From: Spirochaetales bacterium
Lineage (GTDB): Bacteria; Spirochaetota; Spirochaetia; Sphaerochaetales; Sphaerochaetaceae
Length of the DNA: 6,787 nucleotides
Reading direction: 5' to 3'
Assembly: GCA_022784805.1 (NCBI GenBank)
Contig: JALFYG010000287.1
Span: 1 to 6,787 of the forward strand
Shown: one piece after another, positions 1 to 5,845 of the stretch
Layout: the number at the start of each line of letters is the position of its first letter
How positions within the stretch are numbered: the first letter of the stretch is position 1
The notes under the pieces: generated by a model
What the model was told of the DNA's origin: nothing
The model's database searches: none
Seen by the model: the letters and a program-made list of their open reading frames with translations, nothing else
Position numbers and translations under genes: made by a program

Positions 1-1895
1 CCCTTTTTCAATTAAGAAAGGATATCATCTATGAGTATTCAATAATTCTTCCTGATGGGGAGGAATGGTCTTCAGACACTTGTCTTGATAATGGCGATTG
101 TATCCCCGTTGAATTAATGATGGAGAAGTGTGGAATAAAAGTAGTCTTCCATATTCCTAATTCTATTCTTACTACACCTAGGGAGAAGGGAATCTCCCTG
201 GTTGTCAGGAATATGATATATGTAGCCGTTCTCTTTGTTGTCTTTACATTGGCCATGGCTATATATACTTTCAGCAGGGAACCCTTTGTTGCAAATAAAA
301 ACAGGAAGATGATCGATAGAATTCTCTCTGCAGTCACTGAGGACTTTGTGTTCTTGGTAGAAGTGGACGTAAAGACAAAAATAGAGAAAGTATTCTTTGT
401 CTCCAGTGGGCCACGCCCCACATGGTTCTCAAGCGGAAAGGTAAAGTATGATGAGAATATAAAGAGCTATGCAGAGAAGATCGTGGCTCCTGAAGACAGG
501 AACAGGTTCCTCGAGTTTACGGAATTTAATACTCTCATGGAGTATTTCCGTAATAACAATAACGAATTCACCATTGAGTATGATGTTGTATTGGACGGAG
601 AGAGAAGAAGATATCAAGGTAAGTTTACCTTTAATGCCCAAGATAGTGATGAACCTAAAATCTATGTGGGAGTAAGGGACATAACAAAGATCGAAGAAGA
701 GAGAACTGAATACAACAGGAAACTGATGGATGCCTTGGCTCAGGCTGAAGAGGCGAATAAGGGAAAGAGTTACTTCCTCTTTAATATGTCTCATGACATT
801 AGGACGCCTTTAAATGCCATCATCGGTTACTCGGAACTGGCAAAGATGCATCTGGACGATAAGGGAATGCTATCTGGATACATCGACAAAATCCAGATAT
901 GCGGAAACCAACTTTTGGGCCTTATCGGGGAAGTCTTGGATATGGCGAAGATAGAAAGCGACAGACTTGATCTCATAGAAAAGCCTTGCTTATGCCAAGA
1001 TTTGATGAATGACGTAATGATTGCCGTCAATGAGAGCGCAGAAAAGAAAGGTCTTAATTTCGAGGCCTCAGGCAATGCATGTCACTCCGTCATCCTCTGT
1101 GACAAAGTGAAGGTCCAGAAGATTCTCTTAAACATCATCAGTAACGCTGTGAAATATACTCCGAAGGGTGGAAATGTTAGCTTAAGGGTGACTGAAACCA
1201 TAAGGGAGAATGAGAACCTTTCAGACTTCTCCTTTGTCGTTAAGGACAATGGAATCGGAATATCAAAGGAATTCCTTCCTTATGTTTTCAACTCATTCTC
1301 CAGGGAGCGTAACGCCACTCTCAGCGGTGTCTCCGGTACAGGACTGGGCATGACCATAACAAAAAGACTTGTGGATGCAATGGGAGGAAAGATTGAAATC
1401 GAGAGTGAGCAGGGTAAGGGCACCACGGTTACTGTCTCCATAACATTCCATCGCCTTAGCGGAGAAGAAGAGAACAAAGAAGAGATGACAGAGGATATTT
1501 CTCTTGAGAATAAGAGAGTACTCCTGGCAGAAGACAATGAGATTAATGGGGAGATAGCCTCTGAAATGCTGAGAGAACTTAAGGTGAATGTGGATTTGGT
1601 CACTGACGGAAAGATTTGCCTAGAAGCCTTGGAGTCCCATGATGCCGGATACTATGACGTGGTTTTGATGGATATCCAGATGCCTGTCATGGATGGATAT
1701 GAAGCAACCAGGGCCATCAGAAGGCTCTCTGATAAGACAAAGAGGATGATTCCTGTCATCGCCATGACAGCCAATGCCTTTGAGGAAGACAAGCAGAAAG
1801 CTTTCCAATCTGGAATGAATGGACATCTTGCAAAGCCTGTTGAGATGCGTCATCTTATACAAGCAATACAAAGTGTCATTAAGAATAAGGAATGA
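1..1895 (+). CDS. Membrane-bound hybrid sensor histidine kinase / response regulator (5' end outside window)
   Basis: Senses a signal, autophosphorylates on His and passes phosphate to its own receiver Asp. The frame (first full codon at 3) is open to the left edge, and the codons before the first ATG (117) look coding, so the true start lies outside. Counting from that ATG: an extracytoplasmic sensor end (with a C-x5-C pair at codons 81 and 99), membrane segment about 33-52, a PAS-like domain about 66-193, a short coiled linker, HisKA with H226 in FNMSHDIRTPLNAIIGYSEL, HATPase with N box (NIISNAVKYTP), G1 DNGIG 377-381 and G2 GTGLG 407-411, then a receiver 466-588 with E472/D473, phospho-acceptor D519 in LMDIQMPVMDG, and K573. 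All key residues are present. There is no HPt or DNA-binding domain, so phosphate must leave through a separate HPt/regulator. The ligand is unknown. The malic enzyme gene follows after 10 bases, suggesting one transcript. Confidence 0.93.
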   Translation, partial: LFQLRKDIIYEYSIILPDGEEWSSDTCLDNGDCIPVELMMEKCGIKVVFHIPNSILTTPREKGISLVVRNMIYVAVLFVVFTLAMAIYTFSREPFVANKNRKMIDRILSAVTEDFVFLVEVDVKTKIEKVFFVSSGPRPTWFSSGKVKYDENIKSYAEKIVAPEDRNRFLEFTEFNTLMEYFRNNNNEFTIEYDVVLDGERRRYQGKFTFNAQDSDEPKIYVGVRDITKIEEERTEYNRKLMDALAQAEEANKGKSYFLFNMSHDIRTPLNAIIGYSELAKMHLDDKGMLSGYIDKIQICGNQLLGLIGEVLDMAKIESDRLDLIEKPCLCQDLMNDVMIAVNESAEKKGLNFEASGNACHSVILCDKVKVQKILLNIISNAVKYTPKGGNVSLRVTETIRENENLSDFSFVVKDNGIGISKEFLPYVFNSFSRERNATLSGVSGTGLGMTITKRLVDAMGGKIEIESEQGKGTTVTVSITFHRLSGEEENKEEMTEDISLENKRVLLAEDNEINGEIASEMLRELKVNVDLVTDGKICLEALESHDAGYYDVVLMDIQMPVMDGYEATRAIRRLSDKTKRMIPVIAMTANAFEEDKQKAFQSGMNGHLAKPVEMRHLIQAIQSVIKNKE

Positions 1896-1900
1896 GGAAA
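1894..1900 (+). promoter_or_regulatory. Ribosome binding site of the malic enzyme gene
   Basis: GAGGAAA overlaps the TGA stop of the kinase gene and lies 5 to 7 bases before the ATG at 1906. A ribosome finishing the kinase covers this site, which fits translational coupling of the two genes. Confidence 0.7.
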
Positions 1901-1905
1901 TATAA

Positions 1906-3186
1906 ATGGAAGATTTGAAATCAAGAGCTCTTAGGTACCATAGTGAGAATAGACCTGGAAAGGTCACTGTCGTTCCATCAAAGCCATGTGCAACAGCAGA
2001 TGACTTGTCTTTGGCTTATACTCCTGGTGTCGCTTCTGCCGTTTTGGAGATTGATAAGGACAAGGACAACGCATATCGCTATTCATCTAAGGGAAACTTG
2101 GTTGCAGTCATTTCCAACGGAACAGCAATTCTAGGACTGGGAGACAGGGGAGCTCTTCCAAGTAAGCCTGTCATGGAAGGAAAGGGCGTTCTTTTTAAGC
2201 GCTTTGCAGATATCGACGTATTCGATATCGAAGTCAACGAAAAGGACCCGGATAAGTTTATAGACATCGTCGCTGCCATCTCTCCTACCTTCGGTGGAAT
2301 AAACCTGGAGGATATCAAGGGACCGGAGTGCTTCTTTATCGAGAATGAGTTGAAGAAGAGATGTGATATTCCAGTATTTCACGATGACCAGCATGGAACA
2401 GCCATCATCGCCTCTGCAGCCTTGATCAATGGTGCTGAGATAGTTGGAAAGAAGCTTGAGGACATGAAAGTGGTGTTCTCCGGAGCAGGAGCTGCAGGAT
2501 GCTCATGCGCAAAGATGTTCCTTTCCATGGGAATAAAGAAAGAGAATCTGATCATGACAGATATCGACGGAGTCATATATAAAGGTAGACCTGGTTTGAA
2601 TCCCGTCCATGAAAGCTTGGCTTCCGATACTCCATGCCGTACCTTGAAAGAAGCCATTGTAGGAGCAGATGTGTTTATGGGAGTCTCTGCAAAGGGTGTC
2701 TTGAAGGCAGACATGCTACGCTCTATGGCCAAAGATCCAATAGTGTTTGCCATGGCTAATCCAGACCCAGAGATTACATATGAAGAAGCCAAGTCTGTAC
2801 GAGACGATGTGATCATGGGCACAGGTAGAAGTGATTACCCTAATCAGATTAATAATATTTTGGGCTTTCCTTTCATATTCCGCGGGGCTTTGGATGTAAG
2901 AGCCACAGATATCACGGAGAATATGAAGAAGGCTGCAGCTCTTGCATTGGCAGCTCTGGCCAAGGAAGAAGTTCCGGAAGAAGTAAGAAAGGCCTACGGT
3001 GGCAAGGACTTCGCTTTCGGCAGGGATTACATTGTCCCGAAGCCATTTGATCCAAGAGTCATCGAATGGGAGGCTGTGGCTGTTGCCAAGGCTGCAGTCG
3101 AGGATGGAGTGGCCCTTTCTCCTATTACCGATTGGGATGGATACAGGGAATCTCTGAAAAACAGAATGAAAGATTATTGGAAATGA
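1906..3186 (+). CDS. NAD(P)-dependent malic enzyme (short bacterial type)
   Basis: Oxidative decarboxylation of malate to pyruvate and CO2 with reduction of NAD(P)+, in the cytoplasm; supplies pyruvate and reducing power. At 426 residues it is the short bacterial form, without the C-terminal phosphotransacetylase-like domain of MaeB. Visible: YTPGVA with the likely catalytic Tyr38; NGTAILGLGDRGALPSKPVMEGK with likely catalytic Lys93; metal-binding acidic residues in NLEDIKGPE (E135/D136) and FHDDQHGTA (D160/D161); nucleotide-binding loop GAGAAG 193-198; NPDPE 285-289; and an NQINN segment 313-317 that contacts substrate in the family. The ATG at 1906 has a good Shine-Dalgarno site and starts where the family usually starts. 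NAD versus NADP preference cannot be settled from sequence; an Asp (D219 or D221) near the end of the second Rossmann strand is compatible with either. Probably co-transcribed with the upstream kinase; a hairpin follows directly after the stop codon. Confidence 0.95.
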   Translation: MEDLKSRALRYHSENRPGKVTVVPSKPCATADDLSLAYTPGVASAVLEIDKDKDNAYRYSSKGNLVAVISNGTAILGLGDRGALPSKPVMEGKGVLFKRFADIDVFDIEVNEKDPDKFIDIVAAISPTFGGINLEDIKGPECFFIENELKKRCDIPVFHDDQHGTAIIASAALINGAEIVGKKLEDMKVVFSGAGAAGCSCAKMFLSMGIKKENLIMTDIDGVIYKGRPGLNPVHESLASDTPCRTLKEAIVGADVFMGVSAKGVLKADMLRSMAKDPIVFAMANPDPEITYEEAKSVRDDVIMGTGRSDYPNQINNILGFPFIFRGALDVRATDITENMKKAAALALAALAKEEVPEEVRKAYGGKDFAFGRDYIVPKPFDPRVIEWEAVAVAKAAVEDGVALSPITDWDGYRESLKNRMKDYWK

Positions 3187-3212
3187 GAAAGGGGCTTTTG
3201 GCCCCTTTCCTT
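3187..3212 (+). terminator. Rho-independent-type terminator after malic enzyme
   Basis: A perfect 9-bp stem, GAAAGGGGC (3187-3195) against GCCCCTTTC (3201-3209), with a 5-base loop, begins right after the TGA stop. The T-tract is poor (TTTCCTT, partly inside the stem), so termination may be incomplete. It sits between convergent genes and could also block antisense transcription from the minus-strand genes. Confidence 0.7.
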
Positions 3213-3234
3213 CAAAGTAAAAATATTATGAAAA

Positions 3235-3477
3235 TTAGCTATCCTTTTTCATGGCAAGCTTCTTGACTTCAGACTCTTCGAGGTCTGTATATTTTGCGAT
3301 TTCTTCAATTGACATAGTTCCTGCTTCAAGAAGTCTTCCTGCAATCTGTATTTTTTGTTCTAGAAGTTGTTACTCCTTTTCTTCTTCGATTTTCTTTATC
3401 TTCTTTTCATAACTATCTTCAAGCTCTTTGAATTCTTCCTGAAAGTTGTATCTAATCCAATCCTTTGTAGTGCTCAT
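3235..3477 (-). pseudogene. Broken small gene resembling the C-terminal tail of Rpn-family (PD-(D/E)XK) nucleases
   Basis: Read on the minus strand from ATG at 3477, the frame gives 35 residues, hits TAA at 3372-3370, then continues in the same frame for 44 more residues to TAA at 3237-3235. The first half is a charged, Lys/Glu-rich probable coiled coil. The second half contains AGRLLEAGTMSIEEIAKYT followed by a short helix (EESEVKKLA), which resembles the helix-turn-helix-like end of Rpn/'putative transposase' nucleases. The nuclease core is absent: the preceding DNA is an unrelated intact gene. No frameshift is seen; one base change (for example TAA to CAA, GAA or AAA) would restore an 80-residue protein. 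There is no clear Shine-Dalgarno site; the ATG lies 5 bases after the stop of the upstream gene, so it may depend on coupling. The first 35 codons could still be a tiny real gene. The family assignment is a resemblance only. Confidence 0.6.
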
Positions 3478-3482
3478 GTTTC

Positions 3483-4070
3483 TTATTTAAAAACTTCCTT
3501 GAGTTGTTCCTTGGCGTCATCAAGAGTCTTCTGATATTGATCCTGAAGTCTCTCAAGATACTTATTGGCCATTTCCCTGCACTCTTTGTCATTTTCGAAG
3601 GTAAGATGAGGAGCTTCTCCATATTGAGCTCTCATTCTCTCTTCCTTGTCTCTCAGCATTGGCTCGAACTGGCTCTTAAGTTGTTCCATCATCTGATCTC
3701 TGTGCTTTGGATACTGAGCCATATGATTCAGTACATCAGAAAGGAAGTTTGCCACTTCTGTGTTTCCTGGTAGGGCAATGGAGAGAAGGAAAGAGAGACG
3801 CTGTGGCTTCTTGCTTTCTCCCATTTCTGTCTGAGGAAGAGAAAGGGAGTTGATTATTTTCTGTCCAAGTGCCTCTTTCAGGTCTTCCTGACTGTATTTC
3901 ATAAGTTCAGACTTTGTGTTCTCTTCAGTGTCTTCTTCGCTTAGAAGGTAAGCTCCTGCCTTTCTTCTGATGGCATCTATATTTGCGTTATGTCTAATCT
4001 TGTTTGCATCGACTTCGATTGATTCTGTCTTTTCCAGTGCAATCTCCCATGCACTCTTAATTCTTCCCAT
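3483..4070 (-). CDS. Conserved hypothetical protein, helical, probably spirochaete-type
   Basis: Function unknown. The product is 195 residues, soluble, with no signal peptide or membrane segment. The N-terminus MGRIKSAWEIALEKTE, then an IRHNANIDAIRRKAG helix, resembles a family of uncharacterised proteins that I associate with spirochaetes (possibly DUF6657; recalled, not checked). The middle contains a hydrophobic stretch (LSFLLSIALPGNTEVANFL, about 92-110); the C-terminal third is rich in Glu, Lys, Gln and Arg and probably forms long helices or a coiled coil (about 162-194). The start at 4070 is preferred over the upstream ATG at 4106 because a perfect AGGAGG lies 6 bases before it and the conserved motif begins there. 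It lies downstream of the gdhA terminator on the same strand, and the broken Rpn-like tail follows after 5 bases. Confidence 0.8.
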   Translation of the reverse strand: MGRIKSAWEIALEKTESIEVDANKIRHNANIDAIRRKAGAYLLSEEDTEENTKSELMKYSQEDLKEALGQKIINSLSLPQTEMGESKKPQRLSFLLSIALPGNTEVANFLSDVLNHMAQYPKHRDQMMEQLKSQFEPMLRDKEERMRAQYGEAPHLTFENDKECREMANKYLERLQDQYQKTLDDAKEQLKEVFK

Positions 4071-4076
4071 GTAATG

Positions 4077-4082
4077 CCTCCT
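4077..4082 (-). promoter_or_regulatory. Strong ribosome binding site fixing the start at 4070
   Basis: The minus strand reads AGGAGG, 6 bases before the ATG at 4070. This rules out the in-frame ATG at 4106 as the main start, which would add 12 residues (MFLNLHLKRRHY) with no such site in front of it. Confidence 0.8.
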
Positions 4083-4128
4083 CTTTAAGTGTAAGTTCAA
4101 AAACAAGAAGCGTTAAGGGGATTGAGGC

Positions 4129-4158
4129 AAAAAATATTCGGCCCCTTTCGGAGCCGAA
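4129..4158 (-). terminator. Rho-independent terminator of the glutamate dehydrogenase gene
   Basis: On the minus strand TTCGGCTCC (4158-4150) pairs with GGGGCCGAA (4145-4137): 9 bp with one T-G wobble, closed by a GAAA tetraloop and followed after two bases by six T residues (4134-4129). It begins 18 bases after the gdhA stop. The T-run lies on one side only, so it works for minus-strand transcription. Confidence 0.88.
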
Positions 4159-4176
4159 GAATAAGGAAAGGGAAAA

Positions 4177-5514
4177 TCAATAGCCCTGAGCACACATAGC
4201 ATCTGCAACTTTCTTGAAGCCAGCGATGTTTGCACCCTTGATGTAGTTGATGCTTCCATCTTTCTCTCTGCCTTCTCTTACGCATGCGTCATGGATGGAG
4301 ACCATGATGTCGTGGAGCTTCTTGTCCACCTCTTCGCTGGACCACTCAAGGTGAGCGGCGTTCTGGCTCATTTCCAAACCGGAAACAGCGACGCCACCAG
4401 CATTGGCAGCCTTTGAAGGAGCAAAAGGAATGCCAGCACTCTTGAAGACTTCAACAGCTTCAGGTGTGCATCCCATGTTACTTGTCTCGATGATATACTT
4501 TGCGCCGTTCTTGACGAGGGCTTCGGCATTCTCTTTGTTAAGCTCGTTCTGATAAGCGCAAGGCATAGCGATGTCGACAGGGACATTCCATGGTCTCTCT
4601 CCAGGGAAGTATTTGGCACCGAACTCCTCGGCATATCCTCTTAAGTCGCCACTGTTAGTTGCTCTCATCATCAGCATGTAGTCCCACTTGTCTTTTGTGT
4701 TGACTCCATCTTCATCCAAGACATAGCCCTTGCTTCCGCTGATAGTGACAACCTTTGCACCCATCTCTGTTGCCTTGATGGCAGCACCCCAAGCAACATT
4801 GCCATAACCAGAGATTGATACTCTTTTTCCTTCAATTGTGTCATTGAAGTCCTTCAAAAGTTCGTCTGCATAGTAGAGGGCGCCGAAACCTGTTGCTTCA
4901 GGTCGAATCAGAGAGCCACCCCAGCCGATTCCCTTTCCTGTAAGGACACCAGTGTTTTCGTCTCTGAGTCTCTTGTAGGTGCCATACATGAAGCCGATTT
5001 CTCTTCCGCCGACGCCTACATCTCCAGCAGGAACGTCAGTGTCTGGACCGATATACTTCTGAAGCTCTGTCATGAATGCACGGCAGAATCTCATGATCTC
5101 TTGGTCACTCTTTCCCTTTGGAGAGAAGTCAGAACCACCCTTACCACCGCCCATTGGGAGAGTTGTGAGGGAGTTCTTGAAGATCTGCTCGAAGCCAAGG
5201 AACTTAAATGTACCAAGAGTTACTGACGGGTGGAATCTGAGGCCTCCCTTATATGGTCCGATTGCATTGTTGAACTGTACTCTATATCCTCTGTTGACCT
5301 GGATATTGTGTTCGTCATCTTCCCATTCGACTTTGAATGATATGACTCTATCCGGCTCAGTGATGCGGTCAAGAATCTTATTCTTAAGGTAAAGTGGGTT
5401 TGCGTTAACTGTGTCGATGACAGAAGCGATGATTTCGCCTGCAGCCTGGATGAATTCTGGCTGGGCAGGATTTTTTCTTTCTAGTTCAGCCATGAATTTT
5501 GCGTAATCGTAAAT
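4177..5514 (-). CDS. gdhA: Glutamate dehydrogenase, hexameric (GdhA type), probable NADP(H) form
   Basis: Reversible amination of 2-oxoglutarate with ammonium to glutamate using NAD(P)H; cytoplasmic entry point for nitrogen. Numbered from the ATG at 5493: substrate-binding region GPYKGGLRFHPSV (K82), GGGKGGSDFSPKGKS (K106 nearby, K118), catalytic Asp158 in PAGDVGVGGRE, GWGGSLIRPEATGFG, dinucleotide loop GYGNVA 229-234, and the family C-terminus KAANAGGVAVSGLEMSQN and GANIAGF. The dinucleotide strand ends ISGSKG, where the NAD-specific Clostridium symbiosum enzyme has Pro-Asp; Ser-Lys there favours NADPH (inference). The conventional start is ATG 5493 (438 residues), but its only Shine-Dalgarno site is 27 bases away. 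An ATT at 5514 lies 6 bases from AGGAGG and adds YDYAKF to the N-terminus, matching the family's first helix and giving 445 residues, the usual length. I therefore place the start at 5514. Monocistronic with its own terminator. Confidence 0.95.
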   Translation of the reverse strand: MYDYAKFMAELERKNPAQPEFIQAAGEIIASVIDTVNANPLYLKNKILDRITEPDRVISFKVEWEDDEHNIQVNRGYRVQFNNAIGPYKGGLRFHPSVTLGTFKFLGFEQIFKNSLTTLPMGGGKGGSDFSPKGKSDQEIMRFCRAFMTELQKYIGPDTDVPAGDVGVGGREIGFMYGTYKRLRDENTGVLTGKGIGWGGSLIRPEATGFGALYYADELLKDFNDTIEGKRVSISGYGNVAWGAAIKATEMGAKVVTISGSKGYVLDEDGVNTKDKWDYMLMMRATNSGDLRGYAEEFGAKYFPGERPWNVPVDIAMPCAYQNELNKENAEALVKNGAKYIIETSNMGCTPEAVEVFKSAGIPFAPSKAANAGGVAVSGLEMSQNAAHLEWSSEEVDKKLHDIMVSIHDACVREGREKDGSINYIKGANIAGFKKVADAMCAQGY

Positions 5515-5520
5515 TGTTTT

Positions 5521-5526
5521 CCTCCT
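5521..5526 (-). promoter_or_regulatory. Ribosome binding site of gdhA that points to an ATT start codon
   Basis: AGGAGG on the minus strand ends 6 bases before an in-frame ATT (5514-5512) and 27 bases before the first ATG (5493). A TAA closes the frame at 5532-5530, and no ATG, GTG, TTG or CTG lies in frame between that stop and the ATG at 5493. Confidence 0.75.
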
Positions 5527-5570
5527 TTTTTAGGAATCGCTGAAGAAAATAAGGTGAAATTGATGAAACA

Positions 5571-5599
5571 ATAAGAAAATTAATTGTATCAATTTTCAA
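5571..5599 (-). promoter_or_regulatory. Candidate sigma70-type promoter of gdhA
   Basis: On the minus strand TTGAAA (5599-5594) is separated by exactly 17 bases from TCTTAT (5576-5571). The -35 box is close to consensus and the -10 box matches at 4 of 6 positions. It would give a leader of roughly 50 bases before the ATT start. The sequence is so AT-rich that similar matches arise by chance. A short inverted repeat, GAAAATT (5575-5581) and AATTTTC (5591-5597), overlaps it. Confidence 0.3.
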
Positions 5600-5610
5600 C
5601 ATTATTTTTG

Positions 5611-5640
5611 TATCTTATTTTATATTAAAGAAATAAGATA
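5611..5640. repeat. Perfect 10-bp inverted repeat, operator-like
   Basis: TATCTTATTT (5611-5620) and AAATAAGATA (5631-5640) are exact reverse complements separated by 10 bases. Arm centres are 20 bases apart, about two helical turns, as expected for a dimeric or tetrameric regulator binding one DNA face. It lies upstream of the gdhA promoter candidate, its centre roughly 60 bases before the inferred transcript start. As RNA it would be a weak all-A/T hairpin without a T-tract, so a DNA operator is more likely than a terminator. Confidence 0.45.
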
Positions 5641-5655
5641 ATTAAAACACGCGAT

Positions 5656-5671
5656 TGCTAAATTATTAGCA
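5656..5671. repeat. Short inverted repeat TGCTAA-N4-TTAGCA
   Basis: Two perfect 6-bp arms around ATTA. This 16-base dyad has the size of a typical small dimer operator, but arms of this length occur by chance in AT-rich DNA. No regulator family can be named. Confidence 0.2.
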
Positions 5672-5786
5672 TACTTCAAATCTCATGTTCAAGAGGGAAC
5701 AGAAAAATTGTGTTATTTGTTATTTCGCTAACACTAAATTTCTGTAAATGGTGATTTGAGCATGTTTGTAAGCTTTGGAATCTTTG

Positions 5787-5836
5787 AAGTGAAGGTATCA
5801 GAGTCGGTGACGAGGATACCACTTTAGTATTATCCT
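5787..5836 (+). promoter_or_regulatory. Possible switching RNA leader upstream of the TRIC-family gene
   Basis: Hairpin A: AAGT (5787-5790) and GGTATC (5794-5799) pair with GATACC (5815-5820) and ACTT (5821-5824), leaving a 3-base bulge; inside, AGA opposes GAG (possible tandem G-A pairs) below GTC-GGT-GAC. Hairpin B: AGGATA (5813-5818) pairs with TATCCT (5831-5836). The two share 5815-5818 and cannot form together. They end 9 bases before the ATG at 5846. It does not match the glycine riboswitch consensus I know. No conservation data; inference from pairing only. Confidence 0.3.
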
Positions 5837-5845
5837 ATTATTGAT

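Larger units (their letters stand above)
5527..5845. other. Divergent intergenic region between gdhA and the TRIC-family gene
   Basis: About 320 bases, clearly more AT-rich than the flanking genes, with no supportable gene. It holds the gdhA leader and candidate promoter at the left, a perfect 10-bp inverted repeat at 5611-5640, several shorter inverted repeats (TGCTAA/TTAGCA at 5656-5671, TGTTC/GAACA at 5686-5701, GTGTTA/TAACAC at 5710-5734) and a potentially structured leader at 5787-5836. I cannot place a convincing plus-strand promoter. The right third (about 5741-5820) is less AT-rich, which fits a transcribed leader. Confidence 0.6.

Noticed and set aside
429..794. Long open frames opposite the kinase, malic enzyme and glutamate dehydrogenase genes
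   Set aside because: They are antisense or out-of-frame shadows of well-supported genes, with no ribosome binding sites or recognisable products.
3364..3378. Programmed readthrough of the TAA in the Rpn-like frame
   Set aside because: The downstream CAA CTT loosely resembles a viral readthrough context, but that signal is eukaryotic, TAA is the least leaky stop, and no stimulating structure is apparent. Mutation is simpler.
4071..4106. Longer N-terminus for the 195-residue protein from ATG 4106
   Set aside because: The extra 12 residues run through the AGGAGG that serves the ATG at 4070, and the conserved motif starts at that second Met.
4088..4116. Minus-strand promoter for the 195-residue gene: TTAACG-N17-TACACT
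   Set aside because: Both boxes match only 4 of 6, and the transcript would begin at about the Shine-Dalgarno site itself. Read-through from gdhA or another promoter cannot be excluded.
3200..4149. Direct repeat GGCCCCTTTC at 3200-3209 and 4140-4149 flanking the minus-strand genes, as if a target-site duplication
   Set aside because: Both copies are parts of terminator stems with different arms and loops; no transposase or terminal inverted repeats are present, so shared terminator composition is the simpler explanation.
5685..5747. Tiny reading frame of 20 codons (ATG at 5685)
   Set aside because: No Shine-Dalgarno site, no recognisable product, and length expected by chance.
5740..5845. 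Glycine riboswitch ahead of the TRIC-family gene
   Set aside because: The family is often behind glycine riboswitches, but I could not find the conserved GCCGAAGGGGCAA-like core or the downstream CUCAGGCAAAAGGACAGAG-like segment on either strand.
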